Origin: Schaalia georgiae DSM 6843
GTDB lineage: Bacteria; Actinomycetota; Actinomycetes; Actinomycetales; Actinomycetaceae
Length of the DNA stretch: 64,000 nt
Direction of reading: 5' to 3'
NCBI RefSeq assembly: GCF_000429245.1
Contig: NZ_KE386870.1
Coordinates: 279,311 to 343,310, forward strand
A program made the translations under genes and the position numbers. Shown one piece after another: positions 33,415-43,872 of this stretch (within the stretch, counting starts at the first letter, position 1; the number at the start of each line of letters is the position of its first letter). The notes beneath the pieces were generated by a model, which was given only the letters and a program-made list of their open reading frames with translations, was not told the DNA's origin and searched no databases.

Positions 33415-33826
33415 GGGCCGGGTCGACGGGGAGCGCGGGGACGCCGTGGTGGAGTTCATCGGGTTCTTCGCGGTGCTGGTGGTCCCCGTCGTCTACATCA
33501 TCGTGGCCGCGTCGTGGGTGCAGGCCGCGGTCTTCGCCACCGACGCCGGAGCGCGCGAGGCGGTGCGGATCATCGCCTCCCACCCCGACGACGGGGAGGA
33601 GCGGGCGCAGGCCCAGGTCGGCCTGGCCTTCGCCGATTTCGGGGTCGCCGGCCAGCCGGTGGTGGAGGCGTCGTGCGACGCGTGCGCCTCGCCGGGCGGC
33701 CAGGCATCCGTGACGGTGTCGACTGTGGTCCCCCTGCCCCTGGTGCCCCGGTGGCTCGGCGCTTCGGGGATCCCCGTCCAGTCGAGTGCGGTGAGCCCCG
33801 TTCAGGAGGTGGATGTCGATGGGTAG
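33401..33826 (+). CDS. TadE-like minor pilin
   Basis: 141 residues: RGDAVVEFIGFFAVLVVPVV (TadE motif with Glu before the helix), ATDAGAREAVRIIASHPDD (A-x-x-A-R region), then an extracellular part with two cysteines (CDACASPGG) that could form a disulfide. ATG 33401 has GGAGGAGGG upstream and overlaps the preceding gene by 14 bases. Confidence 0.75.
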   Translation: MGADRGRVDGERGDAVVEFIGFFAVLVVPVVYIIVAASWVQAAVFATDAGAREAVRIIASHPDDGEERAQAQVGLAFADFGVAGQPVVEASCDACASPGGQASVTVSTVVPLPLVPRWLGASGIPVQSSAVSPVQEVDVDG

Positions 33827-34313
33827 GGCGCCCGTGCGCGCTGTCCCCGTCCTCGATCCCGAGGAAGGGAGGGTGGGATTGCTCACCTGTGCGGCCTGTG
33901 CTTTCGTGTGCGTGTTCCTGCTGGTGTCCATAGCGGTCACGGGCGTTGCGGTGCAGGACCGCAGGCTCCTGGCGTGCGCGGACCGTGTCGCGGCCTCGGC
34001 GGCCGGCGCCATCGACGGCGCCAGCGTCTACGCCGGGGGCTCCGGGGCGGACGGGGCGGGCGCTGACGCGGACGGCGTTCCCGCGAGCCTTCCGGACGCG
34101 ACAGCGGCGGCCGAGCGCGCCCTCGCGCAGATGGGCGGCACCACGTGCGCCGTCGGAGAGGGAGTGCGGATCGAATCGGCGTCCCTGGTGGACGGGGATC
34201 TGCGCATCAGCGTGCGCGCGCGGGCGACCGTGGCGTTCCTGCCGCCCTTCCTGGCCACGGGAGCCGCCCCCGTCCTGGTCCGCTCGTCGAGCGCCCGTGT
34301 GCACGAGGGGTGA
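33819..34313 (+). CDS. TadG-like pilus-associated protein
   Basis: 164 residues: EEGRVGLLTCAACAFVCVFLLVSIAV (N-terminal helix after an acidic stretch), AVQDRRLLACADRVAASAAGAIDGA (TadG/Rv3660c-type motif), then an extracellular domain. ATG 33819 is nine bases from AGGAGG; ATG 33813 is only three bases away and less likely. It is the last gene of the pilus cluster. Confidence 0.7.
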   Translation: MGRAPVRAVPVLDPEEGRVGLLTCAACAFVCVFLLVSIAVTGVAVQDRRLLACADRVAASAAGAIDGASVYAGGSGADGAGADADGVPASLPDATAAAERALAQMGGTTCAVGEGVRIESASLVDGDLRISVRARATVAFLPPFLATGAAPVLVRSSSARVHEG

Positions 34314-34375
34314 TCGTCGGAGGCGGGCCCCGCAGCAGCCGTGCCGTCGAGCGCCCGCGTGCATGAGGGGCGGTC
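34286..34375 (+). repeat. 60-bp-offset duplication after the pilus operon
   Basis: A stretch starting GTCGAGCGCCCG at 34286 recurs at 34346 with few differences over 30 bases. A shorter piece (GAGGGGCGGTCC) recurs near 34423. The copied segment includes the last codons of the TadG-like gene. The gap 34314-34519 shows no other gene. Confidence 0.6.
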
Positions 34376-34519
34376 CCGGACGAAATCGCCGTTCGGCCGT
34401 TCGGCGGTCCGAGCACCCGCCCGAGGGGCGGTCCTGCGGACGCGAGCGCGCTGTCGGGCGGCGGCGCCCTCGATGGTCACAATGTGAACGCCGGTCTTCA
34501 AACGGAGGTAAAGAGTACT

Positions 34520-35894
<1,375 letters not shown>

Positions 35895-35903
35895 CGGGAC
35901 TCG

Positions 35904-35932
35904 GGCGCGGGGGAGGGGCCCTCCCCCGCGCC
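35904..35932 (+). terminator. Terminator of gdhA
   Basis: GGCGCGGGGGAG (35904-35915) and CTCCCCCGCGCC (35921-35932) form a perfect 12-bp stem with a 5-base loop, 10 bases after the stop, followed by a CT-rich tail. Confidence 0.8.
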
Positions 35933-35992
35933 GCTCGCCTTTCGCCACTGCCCAGGGCATGCGGTAGCGTTGGGGCAGCGAGGAGGTGGACG

Positions 35993-36805
35993 ATGGAGTG
36001 GGCCCTGACCGCCGCCGTGCTCGCGGCAGCCGTGTGCGCGGTCCTCGCGGCGCGGCAGTGGCGCGGCGCCCAGCGGGCGCGCGCCGAGCTCGCCGCTGTG
36101 CGCGCGGTGCACGAGGAGCGGGTGCGCCGACCGGGCGTGCTATTCCACGAGCTCCGCACCCCGCTCACCGTCGTCAGGGGGGCCGCCGAACTCCTCCTCG
36201 ACGGGAGCGCAGGGCCCCTGACCCCCGTGCAGCACCGCTTCGCGAAGACCATCGCGGAGAACTCCAACCAGGTCATCGAGATGGCGGACGACCTACTGGC
36301 GGAGATCCGCATGGAGTCCGAGCTGTTCACCCTCAGGCCCAGGCGCGTCGAGATCCGCGGCCTCGTGCGGGACAACGTCGCCCAGATGCGCCGCTTCCAC
36401 AGTGCGAACATCCGCCTGGACAACCACGGCGCGCCCATCCACATGCGCGTCGATCCGCGGCTGATGGGCCAGGCCATCGCCAACGTCGTCAACAATGCCG
36501 GCCGCCACGCCGGGGAGGGCGCGTCGATCCTGGTCGCCGTCGCGGACTCCGAGGACGATGTCACCATCAGCGTCAGCGACAACGGGGCTGGGATGAGCGC
36601 GGAGGAGCGCGAGCGCCTCTTCGTCCCCTTCGCCACAGGGGGCAGCGTTCGGCCCGGAACGGGCCTGGGAATGATGATCACCCAGAAGATCGTCGAGCTG
36701 CACGGCGGCCGCGTGCTCGTCGACACGATCGCGACCAGGGGCACGACGTTCTACCTCACCCTCCCGCGCAGGCAGTGGCCCGCGCCCGCACAGGGGGCCG
36801 CGTGA
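35993..36805 (+). CDS. Sensor histidine kinase, short, single membrane segment
   Basis: 270 residues: one N-terminal helix (LTAAVLAAAVCAVLAA), a short coil, the dimerisation/H-box FHELRTPLTVVRG (phospho-His52), then the ATPase domain with NVVNNAGRHAGEG (N box), VSDNGAGMS (G1), and GTGLGMMITQ (G2). There is no extracellular sensor domain, so it probably senses the membrane or a partner protein. It precedes and overlaps its response regulator, the reverse of the usual order. Confidence 0.88.
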   Translation: MEWALTAAVLAAAVCAVLAARQWRGAQRARAELAAVRAVHEERVRRPGVLFHELRTPLTVVRGAAELLLDGSAGPLTPVQHRFAKTIAENSNQVIEMADDLLAEIRMESELFTLRPRRVEIRGLVRDNVAQMRRFHSANIRLDNHGAPIHMRVDPRLMGQAIANVVNNAGRHAGEGASILVAVADSEDDVTISVSDNGAGMSAEERERLFVPFATGGSVRPGTGLGMMITQKIVELHGGRVLVDTIATRGTTFYLTLPRRQWPAPAQGAA

Positions 36806-37503
36806 TGGGCGCGCAGGGGGAGGCGCCGCGCGCCCTCGTCGTCGACGACGAACCGCAGATCCTCATGATCATGCGCTTCGCGCTGGAGACCGCCGGATTC
36901 GAGGTCATCACCGCGGGCAACGGCGCCAAGGCGTGGGAGCTCTTCAAGTCGGGCAGTTTCGACTTGGTCGTCCTGGACCTCATGATCCCCGTCGTGTCGG
37001 GGCTGACGATCGCCGAGAGGATACGGGCGGTCTCCGACGTGCCCATTATGATGATCACCGCCCTGTCGGAGGAGACCGACCGCGTGCGCGGATTGGAGAC
37101 CGGCGCCGACGACTACGTGACCAAGCCCTTCAGCCCCCGGGAGTTCACGCTCCGCGCCCTCGCCCTGGTGCGCCGGTGGCGGGGAGGGGGGAGCGCCGTG
37201 GTGCGCAACGGCGCCCTCGAGGTCGATGCCGCCGCCCACAGGGTGTTCCTGTCGGGGCGCCGGATCGGCATGCCCGCCACGGAGGAGCGGTTCCTCGGGG
37301 TCCTCGCCGCCCGTGTGGGGGAGGCCGTCACCTACAAGGAGCTGCTCAACCTCGTGTGGTCCACCCACGAGACCAGCGGCGGCAAGGACATGATCAAGAC
37401 GACGGCGTACAGGGTCCGCCAGGCGCTGGGGCCCCAGGGCGCCCACTACGTGCGCTCGGTGCGGGGGGTGGGGTACATGATGCCCGCCGTCGCCCCCGGG
37501 TAA
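36805..37503 (+). CDS. Response regulator, OmpR/PhoB family
   Basis: 232 residues: receiver domain about 10-125 with acidic pocket Asp14/Asp15, phosphoacceptor Asp58 (LVVLDLMIP) and Lys in TKPFS (about 108); C-terminal winged helix about 135-230 (TYKELLNLVW, RVRQALGPQGAHYVRSVRGVGYMM). The ATG overlaps the kinase stop by one base (GTG 36802 is an alternative). The next genes encode an ABC importer, a plausible target (inference). Confidence 0.9.
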   Translation: MGAQGEAPRALVVDDEPQILMIMRFALETAGFEVITAGNGAKAWELFKSGSFDLVVLDLMIPVVSGLTIAERIRAVSDVPIMMITALSEETDRVRGLETGADDYVTKPFSPREFTLRALALVRRWRGGGSAVVRNGALEVDAAAHRVFLSGRRIGMPATEERFLGVLAARVGEAVTYKELLNLVWSTHETSGGKDMIKTTAYRVRQALGPQGAHYVRSVRGVGYMMPAVAPG

Positions 37504-37626
37504 CCGCGGCGTTACCGTGCGTTACCGAGCCGTGTCACGGGGCAGGGGCGCGCGGCGGGATCATTGGGGCAGGCAGCGGGCCGCCCCGTCCCAGCACCGC
37601 CCCGTCCGATTCAAAGGAGAGTCCCC

Positions 37627-38679
37627 ATGACGAATAGACGCCTCGCCCCGCTCGCGGGGGTCGCAGCAGTCGGAATGCTCGCGCTCAGCGCCTGCGTGGT
37701 AACCGATGAGCAGATCCAGTCGGCCGCCGGCTCGGAGTCGATCACCATCGCGTGCGGCGCGATGGAGGACCTGTGCCAGAAGTGGACCGAGTCCTTCACC
37801 GCGTCCACCGGCATCACCGCCACCTACGTGCGCCTGTCGTCGGGCGAGGCCGTGGCCCGCCTCGACTCCGCCAAGGACAACCCCGAGTTCGACGTCTGGC
37901 ACGGCGGGCCCGTCGACGGCTACGGGGCCGCCGTCGAGAAGGGGCTCATCGAGGCCTACGACTCGCCGTCCGCCGCCGAGATCCCCGCCAAGTACAAGGA
38001 TCCCGACCACAACTGGACGGGTGTCTACGTCGGCGTCCTCGGATTCTGCTCGAACAAGGCAGTCCTGGACAACCTCGGCGTCGAGGTGCCCGACTCCTGG
38101 GACGACCTGCTCGACCCCGCCCTCAAAGGGCAGATCTCCACCGCGCACCCCTCCACCTCGGGCACCGCGTTCACGACGCTGTGGACCCAGACCGTCCTGC
38201 GCGGCGGCGAGGACGGCGCCCTGGACTACATGAAGCAGATGCACAACAACGTCCTGCAGTACACCAAGTCCGGCACTGCCCCCGGCCAGATCGCAGGCCG
38301 CGGAGAGGTGGGCGTCGGCCTGGTCTTCTCCCACGACTGCGTGAAGTACCGCGACGAGGGCATGAAGGACCTCGTCGTCTCCTTCCCCAAGGAGGGGACC
38401 GGCTACGAGATCGGCGGAGTGGCCCTGGTGGCCAACTCGAAGCACTCCGCGGCCGCCAAGAAGTACATCGACTGGGCGATCTCCCCCGAGGCCCAGAACA
38501 TCGGCCAGACCGTCGGATCCAACCAGGTCCTCACCAACCCGAAGGCCGAGGCCAACGACAAGATGGTCAAGCTCGACGAGGTCTCCCTCATCGACTACGA
38601 CTTCGCTGCTGCGTCCGCCGCCAAGCCGGCCCTCACCGCCAGGTTCGACGAGGAGATCGCCGCGCAGCCGCGCGAGTGA
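37627..38679 (+). CDS. ABC transporter substrate-binding lipoprotein (Fe3+/phosphonate type)
   Basis: 350 residues. Lipoprotein signal with lipobox LSAC (Cys23), then a periplasmic-binding fold of the FbpA/PhnS type: SITIACGAMEDLCQKWTESF, TGITATYVRLSSGEAVARL, FDVWHGGPVDGYGAAVEKGL, VYVGVLGFCSNKAVLDNLGV and a C-terminal AKKYIDWAISPEAQNIG. The ligand could be ferric iron or 2-aminoethylphosphonate; the Tyr pair of FbpA is not clearly present. ATG 37627 follows AAAGGAGAG. A hairpin separates it from the permease gene. Confidence 0.85.
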   Translation: MTNRRLAPLAGVAAVGMLALSACVVTDEQIQSAAGSESITIACGAMEDLCQKWTESFTASTGITATYVRLSSGEAVARLDSAKDNPEFDVWHGGPVDGYGAAVEKGLIEAYDSPSAAEIPAKYKDPDHNWTGVYVGVLGFCSNKAVLDNLGVEVPDSWDDLLDPALKGQISTAHPSTSGTAFTTLWTQTVLRGGEDGALDYMKQMHNNVLQYTKSGTAPGQIAGRGEVGVGLVFSHDCVKYRDEGMKDLVVSFPKEGTGYEIGGVALVANSKHSAAAKKYIDWAISPEAQNIGQTVGSNQVLTNPKAEANDKMVKLDEVSLIDYDFAAASAAKPALTARFDEEIAAQPRE

Positions 38680-38688
38680 TGATCCCGC

Positions 38689-38716
38689 GCCCCCGCCCTC
38701 AGCGCAGGGCGGGGGC
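38689..38716 (+). other. Intercistronic hairpin between binding protein and permease
   Basis: GCCCCCGCCCT (38689-38699) pairs perfectly with AGGGCGGGGGC (38706-38716), six-base loop, ten bases past the binding-protein stop. With no T-run, it probably protects the upstream mRNA or partially stops transcription, giving more binding protein than permease, as in other importers. Confidence 0.65.
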
Positions 38717-38794
38717 GGCCCCCGCCCAACCCGACCGCAGCCCCGACCCGCGGCAGGCTCCGCATGGGACCTGGCCCGCACGAATGGAACAACC

Positions 38795-40522
38795 ATGCCC
38801 CCACAAGCCCCCGCGCCCGCGCGCCCGGCGCGCGCCGCGCGCACCAGGGTGCGACAGGACCCGGTGACGGTCGCCATCGTCGGCGTCATCGCCCTGGTCC
38901 TCGTCCTCCTCGTGCTCGCCCCCCTGGCAACGGTCCTCTCCCGCGCCTTCTCGAAGGATGGGATGGAAGTCCTGAGTTCGATCGTGTCATCGACGACGAA
39001 CCGCACGATCATCGTCAACACCATCGTCCTCGGGTGCGTCGTCGGTCTGGCCGGCACCCTCGCCGGCTTCTTCATGGCTTACGTCCAGGCGCGCGTGGAC
39101 ATGCCGGGCAAGAAACTCCTCCACCTCATCTGCCTGGTCCCCATCGTGTCCCCGCCCTTCGCGGTGGCGACATCGTCGATCACCCTCTTCGGGCGCAACG
39201 GGATCATCTCGAGCCAGATCTTCGGCCAGCGGTGGGACATCTACGGCCTGTCCGGCCTGACGCTGGTGCTCACCCTGTCCTTCTTCCCCGTCGCCTACAT
39301 GAACATGCTCGGGATGCTGCGCAACCTCGACCCGGCCATGGAGGAGGCCGCTGCCTCCCTCGGCGCCTCCCCGTGGAGGGTGTTCCGCACGGTGACCATG
39401 CCGATGCTGATCCCCGGTTTCGCCGCGTCCTTCCTGCTCCTCTTCGTCGAGGCGATCGCGGACCTGGCCAACCCCCTCGTCATCGGCGGCGACTTCACGG
39501 TCCTCGCCTCGCGGGCCTACATCGCGATCAACGGCGAGTTCAACACCGCTGCCGGCAGCGCCTACTCGCTGGTCCTGCTGGTCCCGGCACTGCTGGTCTT
39601 CCTGCTCCAGCGCTACTGGGCGGGGCGCTCGTCCGCGGTGACCGTGACGGGCAAGCCCACCGGGCGTGTGCGGATGGTGCGGGCCAACGTCGCGCGCATC
39701 CCCCTGGGCGCCGTGACGGCCCTGCTCGCGGCCTTCGTGGTCGTCGTCTACGCGACGGTCGTCATCGGGGCCTTCGTCAACATCCTCGGGGTGGACAACA
39801 CCTTCACCCTGCGCAACTTCCAGTACGTGCTCTCCGGGATCGGCAACGACGCGATGATCGACACCACTGTCCTCGCGCTCATCGCCACGCCGATCGCCGG
39901 CCTGCTGGGCATGGTGGTCGCGTGGCTGGTGGTCGTGAGGCTGCGCGCCAGCGCGGGCCTCATGGACTTCCTGGGGATGCTGGGCCTGTCGGTCCCGGGC
40001 ACGGTGCTGGGCATCGGCTACCTCATCACCTACAACAAGCCCGTCATCGTCGGGCACGTGATGCTCCTGCCCGCCCTGGCCGGGGGCGGCGCGGTCTTCG
40101 GCGGGGCGCTGGCGATCATCCTCGTCTACGTCGCCCGCTCGATGCCGTCGGGCCAGCGCTCGGGCATCGCCAGCCTGCAGCAGATCGACAAGAGCATCGA
40201 CGAGGCGTCGACCTCGCTGGGGGCCTCGGGCCTGCAGACATTCGTGAAAGTCACGCTGCCCCTGATCCGCCCCGCTTTCATCGCAGGCCTGACCTACGCC
40301 TTCGCCCGGTCGATGACGACGCTGTCCCCGATCGTCTTCATCACCACGCCGAAGACGAAGATCATGACCTCCCAGATCCTCGCCGAGGTCGACGCGGGGC
40401 GTTTCGGCAACGCGTTCGCGTTCTGCACGATCCTCATCGTCATCGTCATGGCCGTGATCGGCCTCACCAACCTGCTGGTGCGCGACAAGTCAGTGGCCGC
40501 GCAGAGCCGCGCGGGCCTGTGA
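38795..40522 (+). CDS. ABC permease with two fused membrane domains (FbpB/PhnV-like)
   Basis: 575 residues with about 12 membrane helices arranged as two permease units. Each carries an EAA loop: EEAAASLGASPWRVFRTVTM (first half) and DEASTSLGASGLQTFVKVTL (second half). A single fused permease is typical of Fe3+ and 2-aminoethylphosphonate importers. ATG 38795 has GGAACAACC upstream. It is encoded 23 bases ahead of the ATPase. Confidence 0.9.
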   Translation: MPPQAPAPARPARAARTRVRQDPVTVAIVGVIALVLVLLVLAPLATVLSRAFSKDGMEVLSSIVSSTTNRTIIVNTIVLGCVVGLAGTLAGFFMAYVQARVDMPGKKLLHLICLVPIVSPPFAVATSSITLFGRNGIISSQIFGQRWDIYGLSGLTLVLTLSFFPVAYMNMLGMLRNLDPAMEEAAASLGASPWRVFRTVTMPMLIPGFAASFLLLFVEAIADLANPLVIGGDFTVLASRAYIAINGEFNTAAGSAYSLVLLVPALLVFLLQRYWAGRSSAVTVTGKPTGRVRMVRANVARIPLGAVTALLAAFVVVVYATVVIGAFVNILGVDNTFTLRNFQYVLSGIGNDAMIDTTVLALIATPIAGLLGMVVAWLVVVRLRASAGLMDFLGMLGLSVPGTVLGIGYLITYNKPVIVGHVMLLPALAGGGAVFGGALAIILVYVARSMPSGQRSGIASLQQIDKSIDEASTSLGASGLQTFVKVTLPLIRPAFIAGLTYAFARSMTTLSPIVFITTPKTKIMTSQILAEVDAGRFGNAFAFCTILIVIVMAVIGLTNLLVRDKSVAAQSRAGL

Positions 40523-40545
40523 GCCCGGAGAACAAGGAGAAGACA

Positions 40546-41724
40546 ATGTCCACCACCCAATCCTCCCTGGAGAGCGCCGCCGGTGACGGCGCCCCGGCCG
40601 ACGAGGCCCAGGGCAGCCTTTCCCTGGTGTCCCTGACGAAGACCTTCGGACAGGGGGACTCGGCGGTGACAGCCGTCGACCACGTCGATCTCGACATACT
40701 CCCCGGGGAGTTCATCACCCTGTTGGGCCCCTCCGGCTGCGGCAAGACGACGACGCTGCGCATGATCGCAGGATTCGAGGACGCCACCAGCGGGGAGGTG
40801 CTGCTGGACGGCGAGAACATGGTGTCCGTCCCCCCGAACAAGCGGCCCATGTCGATGGTGTTCCAGTCCTACGCGCTATTCCCCCACCTGTCGGTGCTCG
40901 AGAACGTCGCCTACGGCCTCAAACTGCGCAAAATGCCCGACGCGCAGGTGGACGAGGCGGTCGATGTCGCCCTGGCGGCGATGAACCTCACCGCGATGGC
41001 GGGCCGCGCGCCCTCGCAGTTGTCGGGCGGCCAGCAGCAGCGCGTGGCGCTCGCCCGCGCGATGGTGGTGCGGCCCAAGGTCCTCCTCTTCGACGAGCCG
41101 CTGTCGAACCTCGACGCGAAGCTGAGGGTGAAGATGCGCGTGGAGATCCGGAGGATGCAGAAGCGCCTGGGCATCTCCTCCGTCTACGTCACCCACGACC
41201 AGTCCGAGGCGATGGCGATGTCTGACCGCATCGTCGTGATGAACGCGGGGCGCATCGAGCAGGTGGACACTCCCGCGGAGATCTACCTCCACCCCGCCTC
41301 CGTGTTCGTCGCCGACTTCGTGGGGCGCGCGAACTTCCTGCCGGCGCAGGTGCTGGACGCCGAGGACGACCGGGTGCGGGTGCGCGCTCTCGGCGGCGAG
41401 TTGGTGGTGCGGGCCCAGGCCGACGCGCTCGCGGCGGCGCGCTCCGGCGGCGACGTGGTCCTGTTGGTGCGCCCCGAGTCGTTGAGGCTGTCCCCGCTCG
41501 ACGAGGATCCCCAGGCGCTCACGGGCGACCTCGGGCAGATCGTCACGAGCATCTTCTACGGGGAGACCGTCGAGTACGAGATCGAGACGGAGTCCGGTTC
41601 CCTGGTCTGCGTCGTGTCGGATCCCCGCGAGGATGAGATCCTCGCGGAGGGGCAGGTGGTGCGCATCGGGATCGAGGCGGAGAAGGCATGGCTGCTGGAG
41701 TCGGGGGAGACCGCGAGCGCCTGA
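40546..41724 (+). CDS. ABC importer ATP-binding protein (PotA/FbpC type)
   Basis: 392 residues: Walker A LLGPSGCGKTTTLRM, Q-loop FQSYALFPHL, signature LSGGQQQRVALARAM, Walker B VLLFDEPLSNLDAKL, switch His in VTHDQSEAMAM, and a C-terminal TOBE domain (about 285-390). ATG 40546 has AAGGAGAAGAC. The binding protein, fused permease and ATPase make a complete importer. Confidence 0.92.
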   Translation: MSTTQSSLESAAGDGAPADEAQGSLSLVSLTKTFGQGDSAVTAVDHVDLDILPGEFITLLGPSGCGKTTTLRMIAGFEDATSGEVLLDGENMVSVPPNKRPMSMVFQSYALFPHLSVLENVAYGLKLRKMPDAQVDEAVDVALAAMNLTAMAGRAPSQLSGGQQQRVALARAMVVRPKVLLFDEPLSNLDAKLRVKMRVEIRRMQKRLGISSVYVTHDQSEAMAMSDRIVVMNAGRIEQVDTPAEIYLHPASVFVADFVGRANFLPAQVLDAEDDRVRVRALGGELVVRAQADALAAARSGGDVVLLVRPESLRLSPLDEDPQALTGDLGQIVTSIFYGETVEYEIETESGSLVCVVSDPREDEILAEGQVVRIGIEAEKAWLLESGETASA

Positions 41725-41768
41725 CGCCCGGGGCGGTCCTCCGCTTAACGCCCGTTCCCTCCCGATGC

Positions 41769-41870
41769 CGCACACAAGGGAGGGAATTAGGCAACACGGC
41801 GCCGCACACAAGGGCGGAATCAAGCCCTTGTGTGCGACCCGTGTTTCGTAAATCGGGGTCCTTGTGTGCG
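41769..41870. repeat. Four copies of CGCACACAAGG in direct and inverted order
   Basis: Direct copies are at 41769-41780 and 41803-41815; inverted copies at 41824-41836 and 41860-41870. The middle two form a perfect 13-bp stem with an 8-base loop and may end the importer operon. The outer copies could form alternative pairs, or the set could be protein-binding sites. No gene is seen in 41725-41942. Confidence 0.75.
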
Positions 41871-41942
41871 TAACCGGGGGGAGCCCGGCTGGGACCCGGC
41901 TGCGCCGCGGGGCGCGCGTGGGTGGCGGGGGCGCGGATCGGC

Positions 41943-41954
41943 TAATCTGGCGTC
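41943..41954 (+). promoter_or_regulatory. -10 element for a leaderless prfB transcript
   Basis: TAATCT (41943-41948) ends six bases before the GTG at 41955, with no ribosome site upstream. The geometry is the same as for pncB, predicting transcription from the first base of the start codon. Confidence 0.5.
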
Positions 41955-43073
41955 GTGGCCATTGAATTCACTGAAGAGATCCAGTCCCTGCGCCTCACCA
42001 TGGACAACGTCCTGGCGGTGGTGCGGCCCGAGCGCCTGCGCGCCCAGATCGCCGAGCTCAACGAGAAGGCGGCCGCCCCCGACCTGTGGGACGACCCGGC
42101 TCGCGCCCAAGAGGTGACCAGCGCGCTCAGCCACCGCCAGAGCGAGCTCGACCGGGTGGTGCGCATGGGCGAGCGCATCGACGACCTCGAGGCGATGGTG
42201 GAGATGGCTGGGGAGGACCCCGACGAGGCCGAGGAGATCCTCGCCGAGGCCGCGGCGGACCTGGAGGCCCTCAAGAAGGACGTGTCGGACCTCGAGATCC
42301 GCACGCTGCTTGACGGCGAGTACGACGAGCGCAACGCGGTCATCACGATCCGCAGCGGCGCAGGCGGCGTCGACGCCGCGGACTTCGCGGAGATCCTGCT
42401 GCGCATGTACCTGCGCTGGGCGGAGCGCCACGGCTACCCCACCAAGGTGATGGACACCTCCTACGCGGAGGAGGCGGGCCTGAAGTCCGCCACCTTCGAG
42501 GTCCAGGCGCCCTACGCCTACGGGACCCTCTCCGTGGAGGCGGGCACCCACCGCCTGGTGCGCATCAGCCCCTTCGACAACCAGGGCAGGCGCCAGACCT
42601 CGTTCGCGGCCGTCGAGGTCATCCCGCTCATCGAATCGACCGACCACATCGAGATCCCCGAGTCCGAACTCAAGGTCGACGTCTTCCGCTCCTCGGGCCC
42701 GGGCGGCCAGTCGGTGAACACGACGGACTCCGCCGTGCGCATGACCCACATCCCCACGGGGATCGTCGTGTCCATGCAGGACGAGAAGTCGCAGATCCAG
42801 AACCGCGCGGCCGCACTGCGCGTCCTGCAGTCCAGGCTGCTCGTGCTGCGCCACGAGGAGGAGCAGGCCAAGAAGAAGGAACTGGCGGGCGACGTGAAGG
42901 CCTCGTGGGGCGACCAGATGCGCTCCTACGTCCTACAGCCGTACCAGATGGTCAAGGACCTGCGCACCGAGTTCGAGTCGGGCAACCCGCAGGCCGTCTT
43001 CGACGGGGACATCGACGGGTTCATCAACGCCGGCATCCGCTGGCGGAAGAACGAGCAGAGCGGCGATCGCTGA
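41955..43073 (+). CDS. prfB: Peptide chain release factor 2
   Basis: 372 residues; ends translation at UGA and UAA. The catalytic loop is [20 protein letters not shown], and [14 protein letters not shown] is also characteristic. The usual stop-recognition tripeptide region follows the helical domain. The frame is continuous from GTG 41955, with no in-frame TGA near codon 26, so the autoregulatory +1 frameshift of many bacteria is absent, as in other high-GC actinobacteria. Followed by ftsE, the standard actinobacterial order. Confidence 0.95.
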   Translation: MAIEFTEEIQSLRLTMDNVLAVVRPERLRAQIAELNEKAAAPDLWDDPARAQEVTSALSHRQSELDRVVRMGERIDDLEAMVEMAGEDPDEAEEILAEAAADLEALKKDVSDLEIRTLLDGEYDERNAVITIRSGAGGVDAADFAEILLRMYLRWAERHGYPTKVMDTSYAEEAGLKSATFEVQAPYAYGTLSVEAGTHRLVRISPFDNQGRRQTSFAAVEVIPLIESTDHIEIPESELKVDVFRSSGPGGQSVNTTDSAVRMTHIPTGIVVSMQDEKSQIQNRAAALRVLQSRLLVLRHEEEQAKKKELAGDVKASWGDQMRSYVLQPYQMVKDLRTEFESGNPQAVFDGDIDGFINAGIRWRKNEQSGDR

Positions 43074-43163
43074 GGGCTTCGACACCTAGGGCGTGTCGCG
43101 GGACGGGGATAGGGGGCCGGTGCCTAGGCTGGTCGTGACTGTTGATTCTGATCGGACGGCCCC

Positions 43164-43853
43164 ATGATTCGTTTTGATGATGTCACCATGGTGTACACAC
43201 CTGGTGCCCAGCCCGCGCTCGACCACGTGTCCCTGGAAGTGGAACGGGAGGAGTTCGTGTTCCTCGTCGGCAAGTCCGGCTCGGGCAAATCGACCTTCCT
43301 CCAGCTGGTCATGCGCGAGATGAAGGCCACATCCGGGAAGGTGTGGGTCCTGGGCAAGGATGTCTCGCGCCTGTCGACCTGGGCCGTCCCGAAGCTGCGC
43401 CGCCAGATCGGCACGGTCTTCCAGGACTTCCGCCTGCTGCCCTCGAAGACGGTGTACGAGAACGTCGCCCTGGCCATGCAGGTGATCGGCAAGCCCAAGC
43501 ACGCCATCGAGTCCGCCGTGCCGGACGCGCTGGAGCTGGTGGGCCTGTCCGGGAAGGAGCAACGCCTCCCGCACGAGCTGTCGGGCGGCGAGGAGCAGCG
43601 CGTGGCGATCGCGCGGGCGATGGTGAACCGCCCGGAGGTGCTGCTGGCGGACGAGCCGACGGGCAACCTCGATCCCGAGACCTCGCTGGGCATCATGCGC
43701 CTGCTCGACCGGATCAACCGCACGGGGACCACGGTCGTGATGGCCACGCACGACGCGGACATCGTCAACCAGATGCGCAAACGCGTCATCGAGCTCAAGC
43801 AGGGCGAGGTGGTGCGCGACCAGTCGCGCGGCGTCTACGGGGCCGCGCGGTAG
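43164..43853 (+). CDS. ftsE: Cell-division ATP-binding protein FtsE
   Basis: 229 residues: Walker [15 protein letters not shown], signature [15 protein letters not shown], Walker [15 protein letters not shown]. With FtsX it forms the septal complex that switches on wall hydrolases rather than transporting a substrate. ATG 43164 gives the family N-terminus [11 protein letters not shown]; the ribosome site is weak. 19 bases separate it from ftsX. Confidence 0.95.
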   Translation: MIRFDDVTMVYTPGAQPALDHVSLEVEREEFVFLVGKSGSGKSTFLQLVMREMKATSGKVWVLGKDVSRLSTWAVPKLRRQIGTVFQDFRLLPSKTVYENVALAMQVIGKPKHAIESAVPDALELVGLSGKEQRLPHELSGGEEQRVAIARAMVNRPEVLLADEPTGNLDPETSLGIMRLLDRINRTGTTVVMATHDADIVNQMRKRVIELKQGEVVRDQSRGVYGAAR

Positions 43854-43872
43854 AGGCGAACAGGGGTAGAGC

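Noticed and set aside
41955-42040. Programmed frameshift in prfB
   Set aside because: The frame is continuous from the GTG, with no early in-frame TGA, so no frameshift is needed.
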